A stretch of 64,000 nucleotides of DNA, taken from the NCBI RefSeq assembly GCF_024138715.1, contig NZ_CP092074.1, positions 1 to 64,000 of the forward strand, given 5' to 3'. Both the position numbers and the translations under genes were made by a program. Position 1 is the stretch's first letter. The number at the start of each line of letters is the position of its first letter. This document shows positions 17,789 through 26,370 of this stretch, in pieces. This DNA comes from Emticicia sp. 21SJ11W-3 (lineage in GTDB: Bacteria > Bacteroidota > Bacteroidia > Cytophagales > Spirosomataceae). Under the pieces are notes generated by a model. It saw nothing but the letters and a program-made list of their open reading frames with translations. It searched no databases and was not told the DNA's origin.

Positions 17789-18448
17789 TTAAGGCAATTC
17801 AGCAATAACGGTTTCGCCACCTACCGGGCGGTCGTCAATATTTACCAGAATTTTGGCATCTAAAGGCAGAAAAATATCAATTCTTGAACCAAACTTAATA
17901 AACCCGAACTCAGTGCCCTGCTCTACGTTTTTGCCTTCCTGTACATACCAGCACAACCTGCGCGCCAATGCACCGGCTATCTGCCTGAAAAGCACTTCGG
18001 TACCGTTGCTATGTTTTACTACAATGGTAGTTCTTTCGTTTTCAGTACTTGATTTCGGATGCCAGGCAAACAGATATTTGCCGGGATGATACTTGAAATA
18101 AGTTACAATGCCCGAAATAGGGTTAAAGTTAATATGCACGTTGATAGGTGACATAAAAATGGAAACCTGTCGGCGAGGCTCCTTAAAATACTCTGTTTCC
18201 ACCACCTCTTCAATCACCACCACTTTGCCGTCGGCAGGGGCAATTATATGCTTGCTGTTTTTAGTAGTATTGCGTGTAGGCTTACGGAAAAACTGAATAA
18301 TGATAATAAAGAACACCAGACTTACACCCAGCGCTATTTGATGAACAAGAGAATTGTCAGGGGCAAAGTATCTTACTAATCCGTTAAGTATTACGAAAGC
18401 AATTATTGTTAAAGAAATTGTTCCTGTTCCCTCTTTATGCAGTGTCAT
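17789..18448 (-). CDS. psd: Phosphatidylserine decarboxylase family protein
   Basis: A 219-residue short-form enzyme. Two N-terminal membrane-associated segments (residues about 12-30 and 38-56) are followed by HIIAPADGKVVVIEEV, FMSPINVHINFNPISG, VLFRQIAGALARR and, near the C-terminus, EFGFIKFGSRIDIFLP. In the last motif the Gly-Ser pair (Ser about 188) is the self-cleavage site that forms the pyruvoyl cofactor. The enzyme makes phosphatidylethanolamine from phosphatidylserine in the inner membrane. No pssA gene is next to it. I choose ATG 18448 (MTLHKEGTG); the in-frame ATG at 18478 sits on a candidate -7 promoter motif, so it is unlikely to be translated. Confidence 0.93.
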   Translation of the reverse strand: MTLHKEGTGTISLTIIAFVILNGLVRYFAPDNSLVHQIALGVSLVFFIIIIQFFRKPTRNTTKNSKHIIAPADGKVVVIEEVVETEYFKEPRRQVSIFMSPINVHINFNPISGIVTYFKYHPGKYLFAWHPKSSTENERTTIVVKHSNGTEVLFRQIAGALARRLCWYVQEGKNVEQGTEFGFIKFGSRIDIFLPLDAKILVNIDDRPVGGETVIAELP

Positions 18449-18475
18449 GATTAATATCTCGGTTTTTTGGATGCG

Positions 18476-18483
18476 CAAATATA
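18476..18483 (-). promoter_or_regulatory. Candidate -7 element of psd-yraN
   Basis: Minus strand TATATTTG (TAnnTTTG), 28 bases before the psd ATG at 18448. It overlaps the alternative upstream ATG and so helps decide the start. No good -33 seen. Confidence 0.5.
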
Positions 18484-18586
18484 ATCAAACAATGTTTTTG
18501 CGTTATCTTCACAGCGCAAATATTTATCGGTACATGTGAATAACCTGTTGACAAACAGGCCTTCAGGTAGAAAACATTAAGCATTT

Positions 18587-21136
18587 ATGTATCATTGGTT
18601 TTTTTGGCAAAACTGGTCTAAATCTGAGAAAAGTATCTTTTGGGCGATTTTGGTGGTATTGTTTTTTTCTGTAGCGGCAATGGCGTGGTATACCTATTAT
18701 GGTATTGACAACGTAATACACTGGGATATTCTGAGCGAATTGGACGAAGTCGCAAAAATATCAGACAGTTTCTCTGACGGCCAGCTGAAGTTTACAATCA
18801 ACGGCAATGCGTATCTGGTAAAAGAACGCTTTATTGCTTCTATGATGCAAACCAATACCCTGGCGGCTTACGGCTTTATAGGTTTGTATCTTATTGGCCT
18901 CAACTTACTGCTGGCATCGGTATCTGCCATGCCCAAATACTGGTTTTTAGGTGGCATGGTGCTGCTGGCAGGTATATTGGTTACGTTTCATCTTGAAAAC
19001 GTTTTTAATCTCACCAATCAGGCGGCTTTTCTCATTGCCTTTGCCGGCTTTGCAGGTGTGGCTTTTTATTTCAATAATTTTAATAAAAGTCCAGGTTTCT
19101 TAACCAGACTTTCTTCTTTTTTGCTGCTAAGTATTGTAGGGGGGGGGCTTATAACTGGTTTCTCAAAAATAAACCATCCTTGGTTGGCAGTTGCCTCTTA
19201 CGGGCTTGTGTCGGCCATTGTTTTAAGTGTGTTGTTTATTCTCTTGGTATCACATGAAATTGTGGCATCACTGGTGTGGGTTGTTTCCAACGCTGGCGTA
19301 AAGGGTAAGGGTTCTTTGAGCCAATTCCTGATTGTTTCAAGCATTTACCTGCTTAATGTGTTATTGATGTTTTTAGAGCGTAACAGATACATTGACTGGA
19401 ACGTTCTACCCATAAGCCCGATAGTGTTATATGTCAGCTCTTTGCTGTTAGGTATCTGGGGTTTCAGACGTGTAACAGAAGAGTCAGACACTTTTCATTT
19501 TAGAAACATAGGTGCCTGGTTGTATCTGGGCTTAGGTATAATTACCACCGCAACAATTGCCTTTGTGTTCGCTTCGGGCAATGACCCGTTAATGGAAGCC
19601 TTTCAGAAATTTATTGTAGCGGCGCATCTGGTAATGGGCTTGGCCTTTGCATTGTATGTTGTTCTTAATTTTATTCAGGCCATGCAAAAAGGCTTACCTG
19701 TGCATCGTATTCTTTACAAGCCTCAGTTTCTCGAACTTTCGCTTTTTCGTTTAGGGACTATCGTAGGTATGGTTACATTGTTCTCTTTAAAAAACTTTTA
19801 TATTTATTATCAAGCCACGGCCGGTTATTACAATACCATTGCCAATTACTACAAAACCGATAACGATGGCGTATATGCCGAGGCATTTTATAAAGAGGCG
19901 CTTCATGCTGATATCCTGAATCATCAGTCGAACTACGGATTGGCTTCTCTGGCAATGGCAGTGAATGATAAAGAGAATACCGGGGCATTTCTGAAAAGTG
20001 CTTTAGAGAAAAACCCCAGCCCGTATGCATACGCAGGGTTGAGTAAAATTCTGCAAGAGAAAGATATGTTTTTTGATGCACTCTTTACATTGCAGGAAGG
20101 TGTAAGGCGATTTCCGGATAACCAACCATTGCTGACCAACCTGGCATGGTTATATGAAAAAACAAAAGTGACCGACTCAACGCAGCACTACCTGACACTA
20201 GCCAGAGAAAATTGTACTGACTGCGATTTGGCAGAGGCCAACCTGTTGGCGTTTCAGCTGAAATACAAAAAAAACAAGGCTTCTGAGAATCGCATAGATG
20301 CGGGCAAGAGTAAAGACGATGCGCTACAGGCAAATCTCACAGCGTATGAAATAGACAAAAATACACCACCGGGCTCAATACAATTAAGAACAGACTCGGT
20401 GCTGAACCTAAGCCAGTTTGCTTTAATTTACAATTGTACTGCCGGCAAAGATTTGCAAGCCCCATACACTGCCCGGGTTTTAAAAAAGATTCAGCAGAAA
20501 GAGGGCAACCAAAGTTTTTATGAAGATCTTGAGTTTGCCATTGCATCGCAGAATTACTATAGAGAAAATAAACTGGAGGGTTTGAAACAGCTTACCATTC
20601 TGGCTAATGACTCAACAAGCAAAAAGAGGTTGTACAATCAGGTTGCTGGTATGTGGTATTTGCAGCAAGGGATATTTGATAAGGCCGAAAGACATTTATT
20701 AATAGCAGGAGACAGGGCATCGGCAGAGGTATTGCAAAAGCAGGGCTACCGGGCAATACTGGCCGAATATCAGGAAACCCAGGCCGAGGAAGCTTTGAAA
20801 AATGCCAGAACCAAAAATGATTTTGATAAGGCACTTGCTGCTAATCCGCTAAACCCCCTGGTGATAGCCCGGGTTACAGAATTCTACAATATCAGGCTAA
20901 AAAAGCCGGGTGATGCCTACCTGTTTATATTTAACGCACTGCAGCTGAACGACGAAAATGCGGCACTTTGGAAGCTGTATGTACAGCAATCTTTGAAAAT
21001 AGGAGTGGAGAATTACGCCATAGACGGCCTTGAAAAGCTTCGGGCTTTATTGAGCCCTGCCGATTATCAAGCGTTTCTTTCCACCTATCAAGCCCAAAAA
21101 GCATTGATGGAAAAAAACAAGGTTGGTTTTGAATGA
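18587..21136 (+). CDS. Large membrane protein with C-terminal TPR repeats, function unknown
   Basis: An 849-residue protein. The first 415 or so residues contain about eleven hydrophobic segments (for example IFWAILVVLFFSVAAMAW near 18-35, FLIVSSIYLLNVLLMFL near 245-261), with one soluble loop after the first segment. From about residue 430 the protein is soluble with tetratricopeptide-like helix pairs (YAEAFYKEALHADILNHQSNYGLASLA, QPLLTNLAWLYEKTKVTDSTQHYL), and further helical repeats reach the C-terminus. Such TPR-membrane proteins are common in Cytophagales but have no known role. It precedes an ABC ATPase gene by about 77 bases, with a promoter-like motif between them, so coupling is not certain. 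Confidence 0.82.
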   Translation: MYHWFFWQNWSKSEKSIFWAILVVLFFSVAAMAWYTYYGIDNVIHWDILSELDEVAKISDSFSDGQLKFTINGNAYLVKERFIASMMQTNTLAAYGFIGLYLIGLNLLLASVSAMPKYWFLGGMVLLAGILVTFHLENVFNLTNQAAFLIAFAGFAGVAFYFNNFNKSPGFLTRLSSFLLLSIVGGGLITGFSKINHPWLAVASYGLVSAIVLSVLFILLVSHEIVASLVWVVSNAGVKGKGSLSQFLIVSSIYLLNVLLMFLERNRYIDWNVLPISPIVLYVSSLLLGIWGFRRVTEESDTFHFRNIGAWLYLGLGIITTATIAFVFASGNDPLMEAFQKFIVAAHLVMGLAFALYVVLNFIQAMQKGLPVHRILYKPQFLELSLFRLGTIVGMVTLFSLKNFYIYYQATAGYYNTIANYYKTDNDGVYAEAFYKEALHADILNHQSNYGLASLAMAVNDKENTGAFLKSALEKNPSPYAYAGLSKILQEKDMFFDALFTLQEGVRRFPDNQPLLTNLAWLYEKTKVTDSTQHYLTLARENCTDCDLAEANLLAFQLKYKKNKASENRIDAGKSKDDALQANLTAYEIDKNTPPGSIQLRTDSVLNLSQFALIYNCTAGKDLQAPYTARVLKKIQQKEGNQSFYEDLEFAIASQNYYRENKLEGLKQLTILANDSTSKKRLYNQVAGMWYLQQGIFDKAERHLLIAGDRASAEVLQKQGYRAILAEYQETQAEEALKNARTKNDFDKALAANPLNPLVIARVTEFYNIRLKKPGDAYLFIFNALQLNDENAALWKLYVQQSLKIGVENYAIDGLEKLRALLSPADYQAFLSTYQAQKALMEKNKVGFE

Positions 21137-21141
21137 AAGAA

Positions 21142-21149
21142 TATATTTG
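21142..21149 (+). promoter_or_regulatory. Candidate -7 element upstream of the ABC ATPase gene
   Basis: TATATTTG matches TAnnTTTG, 65 bases before the ATG at 21214, just after the stop of the TPR gene. TTG at 21123-21125 could serve as -33 with a 16-base gap, shorter than ideal. Confidence 0.4.
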
Positions 21150-21213
21150 AAATGAAAACGGAGGTTTGCAAACTACCTCTTATTAGCCCGAACTCACTCA
21201 TTCATAATTGCAA

Positions 21214-21951
21214 ATGAAAATAATTGAGACTACCAATATTTCTAAACGCTACATTATGGGTAGCGAAATAATCGATGCCCTGAAGTCGGTTACCATTTCT
21301 GTAGAAAGAGGAGAATATGTAGCGTTTATGGGGCCGTCAGGCTCCGGTAAGTCTACGTTGATGAATATTATAGGTTGTCTCGATTCGCCAACAGCCGGCC
21401 GTTATGTGTTGAATAATCATGATGTAAGCCGCATGAGTGAGAACGAACTGGCCGAGGTCAGAAACAAAGAGATTGGCTTCGTTTTCCAGACGTTCAACCT
21501 TTTGCCTCGTCAATCTGCTTTAGAAAATGTGGCCCTACCGCTGATTTATGCTGGCTATACGAAGTCGCAGCGGACAGAAAAGGCCATGCAGACGTTAAAA
21601 AACGTAGGTCTTGAGAACCGGGCGCACCATAAACCTAATGAGTTGTCTGGTGGGCAGCGCCAGCGTGTGGCCATTGCCCGGGCGCTTGTAAACGACCCCA
21701 GTATATTGCTGGCCGATGAGCCTACCGGTAACCTTGATACCAAGACGTCTTACGAAATTATGGAATTGTTTGACCAACTCTATTCAAAGGGAAACACCAT
21801 TGTAATGGTAACCCACGAAGAAGACATTGCCAAATATGCGCACCGCATTGTGCGTTTAAGAGACGGGCTGGTGGAGTCGGATATAATTAATGCAACACCC
21901 ACAAATCCGCGTGAAATGGCTAAGATATTTGCCGAGAAAACGAAAGAATAA
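21214..21951 (+). CDS. ABC transporter ATP-binding protein, LolD/MacB type
   Basis: A 245-residue ATPase. Walker [11 protein letters not shown]-loop [18 protein letters not shown], signature [15 protein letters not shown], Walker [13 protein letters not shown] and H-loop VTHE are all present. The N-terminal pattern ([21 protein letters not shown]) and FNLLP are typical of the LolD/MacB group that drives lipoprotein release or export of peptides and macrolides. No permease is next to it, so its partner is encoded elsewhere. I start at ATG 21214 (MKIIETTN); a TTG two codons upstream is less likely. Confidence 0.93.
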   Translation: MKIIETTNISKRYIMGSEIIDALKSVTISVERGEYVAFMGPSGSGKSTLMNIIGCLDSPTAGRYVLNNHDVSRMSENELAEVRNKEIGFVFQTFNLLPRQSALENVALPLIYAGYTKSQRTEKAMQTLKNVGLENRAHHKPNELSGGQRQRVAIARALVNDPSILLADEPTGNLDTKTSYEIMELFDQLYSKGNTIVMVTHEEDIAKYAHRIVRLRDGLVESDIINATPTNPREMAKIFAEKTKE

Positions 21952-22023
21952 TTTCAAAATATTGTTAAACTAAACCAGGTGTTTTTGCGTTAATACCCAT
22001 ATACCATAACTATTTTATTAACC

Positions 22024-22521
22024 ATGAAAAAATCAGTATTCTTATTATCTTTTTTGTTTAGTATCACCTCTCTTGTTTTTGCTCAGGAAAAAAGAGCCAG
22101 CCCACATGTTACGGCAGAAAGTAAAAATGTAAAAGTTACTTATGGCCAACCATCAAAAAAAGGACGTACCATTTTTGGCGGTCTTGAGAAATTCGGAACA
22201 ATATGGAGAACAGGAGCAGATGAAGCAACCGAGATTACGTTTCATAAAAATGTAAAATTTGGAGGTAAACCAGTAAAAGCAGGAACATATACACTTTTTT
22301 CTAAATTAGGAGAAAAAGAGTGGACAATCATATTGAATAGTGAGTTGAAACAATGGGGTGCTTATGGCTACGACAAAATCAAAGACAAGAACGTAGTAGA
22401 AGTAACAGTACCCGTAAAAGCATTGTCGCAACCGGTAGAAAAGCTAACAATCACTACTGATGATAAGGTTTTAACCATCGCCTGGGATACCACTAGTGTT
22501 AGTGTTCCCATGGAGTTTTAG
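22024..22521 (+). CDS. Secreted DUF2911-domain protein
   Basis: A 165-residue protein with a signal peptide (KKSVFLLSFLFSITSLVFAQ). The mature part has the DUF2911 pattern: ASPHVTAESKNVKVTYGQPSKKGR, IFGGLEKFGTIWRTGADEAT, and KAGTYTLFSKLGEKEWTIIL. DUF2911 proteins are common secreted beta-rich proteins in Bacteroidota without an assigned function. The Trp-Arg-Thr-Gly-Ala-(D/N)-Glu segment is the most conserved part and is intact. A terminator follows 21 bases after the stop. Confidence 0.92.
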   Translation: MKKSVFLLSFLFSITSLVFAQEKRASPHVTAESKNVKVTYGQPSKKGRTIFGGLEKFGTIWRTGADEATEITFHKNVKFGGKPVKAGTYTLFSKLGEKEWTIILNSELKQWGAYGYDKIKDKNVVEVTVPVKALSQPVEKLTITTDDKVLTIAWDTTSVSVPMEF

Positions 22522-22542
22522 GGTTTAGGTAAGTGTAGTGAT

Positions 22543-22575
22543 AAAAAGCAGAGGCATGTGCTTCTGCTTTTTTTT
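22543..22575 (+). terminator. Intrinsic terminator after the DUF2911 gene
   Basis: Stem AAAGCAGAGGC / GCTTCTGCTTT with one G-T pair and a 4-base loop (22545-22570), followed by a long T-run. Confidence 0.88.
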
Positions 22576-22691
22576 GTGTTTTGGTTGAACGCGTTAACAA
22601 ACCTGTTAATTTTACTGTGGCCTTATTAGTGGCAATAAAATTTTTCTTTGAAGCATTCGTTTCTATAAAGAAGTATAAAAGTGTTTATAAA

Positions 22692-23699
22692 ATGAGATTT
22701 CTACCCCTTATTATAGTTTGTGCCGGTATGCTTATGGGTCTTGACGCAGCAGCGCAGACACCCGGTGCTGTACCCACAGCAAAAAGGAGATCGGCAAAAG
22801 ACATAATAAAAGATGCTGTTGAAATAAGCGGCCCTAAGGTTTCCGGAGGTGTATCCGGTTCGGCTGGAGCAACCTCTGCGTTGGGCACCCAGAGTGCAGC
22901 TTTACCAGCTGCCAATTTCAGTATCTCAAATGCTGAAGATGCCCGTAAACTAGCTACCGAAACCTTGCCAGACCTGGGCCTGAAAATATCTAAGGGTGTT
23001 AAAAAGCTTAAAAAAGAACTGAAAAGCTACAGAAGAGAGTTTAACGGCCGCGATTACGAAGGCATAAAAGTGAAGAAGCAGACCATCAGCCAGGGGAGTA
23101 GCAGCTCACCAACTTATATAGAGTTTTATACTTTGCAGGAATATAAACAGCCAGACAATTATAGCCGGCATTTGTATTGGTTTGACCACAAAGCCAATCG
23201 CATAGTGGAGGGTTTAGGTCGTGACAAAACCAAAAACGACCTCATGCACGGGCCTTACAAAAGATACCAGGGCGATTTACTGGTAGAAGAAGGCTGGTAC
23301 TATATGGGTACAAAGCACGGCCGGTGGGAGTTGTATGACAAAAACAATAATCTGGTTAATAAAGAGTATTATGAAAGAGGGTTTGCCCGAGACGCCCGCA
23401 TCAGTTACTATGATGGCTCGCAGCAGAAGATAAAAGAGGTAATACCAGTAAACTACAATAAAGTGAGCGGCGAGTATTTTCTTTTCAATGAAAACGGAAC
23501 ATTGGCTGAACAGGGAATGATGGATGATAGCGTGAAAGTAGGGCAGTGGGTAGAGTATTATCCAACGGGTAATCGTCGTAAAAAGGAAGTACAATATGGT
23601 AGAGACTGTTTCGATACGACGTTTGAATCTTACGTAATCAGAGAATATGACGAACGCGGCAAGGTAGTTTTTGAGTCGCCGAGGTTGAAAAAGAACTAG
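22692..23699 (+). CDS. Secreted protein with YwqK/MORN-like repeats
   Basis: A 335-residue protein starting at ATG 22692 with a signal peptide (RFLPLIIVCAGMLMGLDAAAQ). The region to about residue 110 is Ala/Ser/Gly rich and low in complexity. From about residue 180, short repeated units resemble MORN/YwqK repeats: MHGPYKRYQGDLLVEEGWYYMG, HGRWELYDKNNNLVNKEYYERG and VGQWVEYYPTGNRRKKEVQYG. These units form beta hairpins in proteins of varied and mostly unknown role; homologues are sometimes labelled as antitoxins, but no toxin partner is visible. An in-frame ATG at 22581 adds 37 residues that remove the signal peptide from the N-terminus. Confidence 0.82.
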   Translation: MRFLPLIIVCAGMLMGLDAAAQTPGAVPTAKRRSAKDIIKDAVEISGPKVSGGVSGSAGATSALGTQSAALPAANFSISNAEDARKLATETLPDLGLKISKGVKKLKKELKSYRREFNGRDYEGIKVKKQTISQGSSSSPTYIEFYTLQEYKQPDNYSRHLYWFDHKANRIVEGLGRDKTKNDLMHGPYKRYQGDLLVEEGWYYMGTKHGRWELYDKNNNLVNKEYYERGFARDARISYYDGSQQKIKEVIPVNYNKVSGEYFLFNENGTLAEQGMMDDSVKVGQWVEYYPTGNRRKKEVQYGRDCFDTTFESYVIREYDERGKVVFESPRLKKN

Positions 23700-23705
23700 G
23701 CAAGA

Positions 23706-23774
23706 ATGAAAGCGTTGTTGCTGGTTTCGATTTTGTTTCTATATTTGCTTAGTGTATTTCAAAAAACTCAATGA
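23706..23774 (+). CDS. Possible 22-codon hydrophobic micro-ORF overlapping the aat start
   Basis: ATG at 23706 opens a frame of 22 codons (MKALLLVSILFLYLLSVFQ plus three residues) ending TGA at 23772-23774. The stop overlaps the aat start as ATGA. The peptide is almost entirely a single membrane helix. It begins only 6 bases after the stop of the upstream gene. It may be a leader peptide coupling translation into aat, a tiny membrane protein, or chance; nothing in the family literature that I know settles this. Confidence 0.35.
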   Translation: MKALLLVSILFLYLLSVFQKTQ

Positions 23775-24409
23775 GTCCACTTTCTGCTGACGATCTTATT
23801 TATGGGTATATAAATGGTATTTTTCCGATGGCCGACTCCGACGGCACACTTTACTGGTATTCACCAGACCCTCGGGCCATTATTCCGATAGACACCTATA
23901 AACCCGCTAAATCGCTCAGGCCTTTTCTTAATAAGCAGATTTTTGAGATTCGTATCAACTACAATTTCAGGGCAGTAATGGTGGCTTGCTCTCAGCCGCG
24001 CCGGGATTCTGACGACACCTGGATTTCAGAAGAAATCATCAATGCCTATACAAACCTGCATCAGATGGGCTTTGCCCATAGTGTTGAAGCATATCTGGGT
24101 GAGCAACTGGTAGGGGGCGTATATGGCGTAGCGATAGGTGCTGCTTTTTTTGGTGAATCAATGTTTTATACCGAGCCAAATGCATCAAAGGTTGCTTTTC
24201 ATGCCTTGATGGAGCTACTCAAAAAACAGGATTTCGAATTGCTTGACACACAGTTTATCAACGACAACGTGAAGCGTTTCGGCGCCATAGAAATCAGTAA
24301 GGCAGAATACATGCGAATGCTGAAAAGAGCCATTCGCCACAAGGCTAAATTTGTAGAGGCTGAAGTTGCACATTTGTTCAATGTGCAAACAGATGACCTT
24401 ATTTCTTGA
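23771..24409 (+). CDS. aat: Leucyl/phenylalanyl-tRNA--protein transferase
   Basis: A 212-residue Aat of usual length. Motifs: GIFPMADSDGTLYWYSPDPRAIIP at the N-terminus, DDTWISEEIINAYTNLHQMGFAHSVEAY, then GGVYGVAIGAAFFGESMFYTEPNASK, and LLDTQFINDNVKRFGAIEIS. The enzyme adds Leu or Phe from aminoacyl-tRNA to N-terminal Arg or Lys of proteins, marking them for ClpS/ClpAP degradation (N-end rule). The start codon overlaps the stop of a small hydrophobic ORF. The last 11 bases overlap the end of the convergent DsbD-type gene. Confidence 0.96.
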   Translation: MSPLSADDLIYGYINGIFPMADSDGTLYWYSPDPRAIIPIDTYKPAKSLRPFLNKQIFEIRINYNFRAVMVACSQPRRDSDDTWISEEIINAYTNLHQMGFAHSVEAYLGEQLVGGVYGVAIGAAFFGESMFYTEPNASKVAFHALMELLKKQDFELLDTQFINDNVKRFGAIEISKAEYMRMLKRAIRHKAKFVEAEVAHLFNVQTDDLIS

Positions 24410-25775
24410 AATTGTTAATTCCTTCGTCTAAAAACTTAATGAAGTCTGCAGTAGAACTATAGCCTATCGGTTGTTTCACAATCAGTTTTCCGTTGGTGTC
24501 TTCAATTACATAATACGGCTGCGCATTGTTATTGTATTTCACAATTTCAAGATCCATATTTTTATCACCAATTGTTTCTTTCAGTTCCTCGTCATATTTA
24601 GAGGTATATTGTTTTTCTTTAGGCAGCGCCTTTTTATCGTCTACATATAAAGATGCTATCACAAACTCATTTTTTAGTCTTTCTAATACCTCCGGCTTTG
24701 GCCATACGTTTTCTTCCATCTTACGGCAGTTGGCGCAGGCATAGCCGGTAAAGTCAATAAACAGTGGTTTGTTTACTTCTTTGGCATAGGCTAGGGCATC
24801 GTCATAATCATAGAAGCCCTGTAAGTCATGCGGTAGGGCACGCAGCTTTGAACCATCAATAGGGGCAGTGTTTAACGTTTTAGGAGGCAAAAGGCCAGAC
24901 AACAGGCTTAGTTCTTTTCCTTTTACAACACCAGGCACCATGTAGGCCGCAAATGCAAAAAACAGAATGGCAAAGCCCACACGCTGAAAACTATACTTGC
25001 CAACCTTGCTATCTTTAGGCAAGCGGATAACACCTAATATATAAAGGCCTATGGCAATGAAAATGATAATCCAGACAATAAGGAACAGATTGCGCGATAT
25101 CAGATTGAAATGGTAGGTTAAATCAATATTCGACAGGAATTTCAAGGCCAGTGCAAATTCAAGAATACCGAAAACGGCCTTCATTTCGTTCATCCAGCCG
25201 CCAGACTTCGGCAGGCTTTTCAACCATTGCGGAAACAGCGCCAGAGAAGTAAAGACCAAACCGAAAGGTAAACCAAAAGCCAGCATACCCCACAAAGGGC
25301 GCCACACTTCGCCTTTGGCTGCAAGTATCAATAAAGAACCAACAAACGGAGCTGTACACGAGAAAGAAACCACCACTAGTGTTAAAGCCATAAAGAATAT
25401 ACCCAGCAAACCACCTTTTTCAGACATCCGGTCTATGTTGTTCACCATGCCGTGAGGCAATACAATTTCAAACGCCCCTAATAACGAAATGCCGAAAATA
25501 ACAAATATGACAAAGAATATCAGATTTGGTACCCAGTGTGTGCTAATGAAATTCAGAAACGGGGCGCCAAATAGGGTAGCTACCAGGCCGATAATGGCAA
25601 ATACAAACATGATAGATAAACCATAGAATGTGGCCTTACCAGTACCTTGCGACTGCTTGGTAAAAAAGCTGACGGTCATTGGCATTATTGGATATATACA
25701 CGGCATGAATATTGATGCGAAACCTGCCAGAAAGGCGGTCAGTAGAAATCCAATCAATGTGTTACTTTCTTGCAT
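24399..25775 (-). CDS. DsbD-type thiol:disulfide interchange protein lacking the N-terminal periplasmic domain
   Basis: A 458-residue protein. It starts directly with the CcdA/DsbD-like membrane domain: FMPCIYPIMPMTVSFF (first redox Cys) and VSFSCTAPFVGSLL (second redox Cys), eight or so membrane segments to about residue 285, then a C-terminal thioredoxin domain with the CxxC motif YACANCRKME and YYVIEDTNGK. Such proteins carry electrons from cytoplasmic thioredoxin across the inner membrane to periplasmic disulfide enzymes. The periplasmic alpha domain of full-length DsbD is absent, and no remnant is visible upstream, where the cyclophilin gene ends. A separate partner may replace it. It overlaps the aat end by 11 bases. 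Confidence 0.9.
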   Translation of the reverse strand: MQESNTLIGFLLTAFLAGFASIFMPCIYPIMPMTVSFFTKQSQGTGKATFYGLSIMFVFAIIGLVATLFGAPFLNFISTHWVPNLIFFVIFVIFGISLLGAFEIVLPHGMVNNIDRMSEKGGLLGIFFMALTLVVVSFSCTAPFVGSLLILAAKGEVWRPLWGMLAFGLPFGLVFTSLALFPQWLKSLPKSGGWMNEMKAVFGILEFALALKFLSNIDLTYHFNLISRNLFLIVWIIIFIAIGLYILGVIRLPKDSKVGKYSFQRVGFAILFFAFAAYMVPGVVKGKELSLLSGLLPPKTLNTAPIDGSKLRALPHDLQGFYDYDDALAYAKEVNKPLFIDFTGYACANCRKMEENVWPKPEVLERLKNEFVIASLYVDDKKALPKEKQYTSKYDEELKETIGDKNMDLEIVKYNNNAQPYYVIEDTNGKLIVKQPIGYSSTADFIKFLDEGINNFKK

Positions 25776-25811
25776 AGGGTGTTTGTTGTTGGTACTTGCT
25801 TTGTATGGTAA

Positions 25812-25855
25812 ACAAAAAACTGCCCGGAAATATTACAGAACGAGCAGTTTTTAAC
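25812..25855 (-). terminator. Intrinsic terminator after the cyclophilin gene
   Basis: Stem AAAACTGC / GCAGTTTT flanked by A/T runs, placed just downstream of the minus-strand cyclophilin stop. Confidence 0.75.
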
Positions 25856-25869
25856 AAAAAATTTATAAC

Positions 25870-26313
25870 TTAAGCTTCTGTTTCGGTAATGTTGATTTTC
25901 TGGATTTTATCTCCCTGGCGAATCGCATCAATTACTTCAAGGCCATCAACTACTTTGCCGAAGCAGGTATGGTTACGGTCAAGGTGTTGCGTGTTAGAAC
26001 GGTTGTGGCAAATAAAGAATTGCGAACCGCCCGTGTTACGGCCTCTGTGCGCCATTGAAAGTACGCCTTTGTCGTGATACTGGTTATTACCGGTCAACTC
26101 GCATTGAATGGTATAACCGGGGCCACCTGCACCTGTGCCGGTTGGGTCACCGCCCTGAATCATGAAATCAGGAATAACACGGTGGAATTTCAGACCATCG
26201 TAAAATCCTTTCTTTGCAAGCGTTACAAAATTATTAACTGCAATAGGAGCATCTTCTTCGTAAAATTCGATAAGCATAGTACCCTTATCGGTAATCATTT
26301 CTGCCTTTAACAT
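25870..26313 (-). CDS. Cyclophilin-type peptidyl-prolyl cis-trans isomerase
   Basis: A 147-residue cytoplasmic cyclophilin without signal peptide. Family core: GFYDGLKFHRVIPDFMIQGGDPTGTGAGGPG (active-site Arg and Phe), then LSMAHRGRNTGGSQFFICH and LDRNHTCFGKVVDGLEV. The enzyme speeds proline isomerisation in folding proteins. It is a single-gene unit, 57 bases from the moaA stop, with its own terminator downstream. Confidence 0.95.
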   Translation of the reverse strand: MLKAEMITDKGTMLIEFYEEDAPIAVNNFVTLAKKGFYDGLKFHRVIPDFMIQGGDPTGTGAGGPGYTIQCELTGNNQYHDKGVLSMAHRGRNTGGSQFFICHNRSNTQHLDRNHTCFGKVVDGLEVIDAIRQGDKIQKINITETEA

Positions 26314-26370
26314 AATAGTTATCGTTACGGCGACCCGTTTAAAAAATTAATAATTATAAAACTGAATATT

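Noticed and set aside
22692-23699. YwqK-type 'antitoxin' reading
   Set aside because: There is a signal peptide and no toxin gene beside it, so a toxin-antitoxin role is not supported.
24399-25775. Considered as a frameshifted or truncated DsbD pseudogene
   Set aside because: The frame is intact, both membrane Cys motifs and the CxxC are kept, and no broken upstream piece exists.
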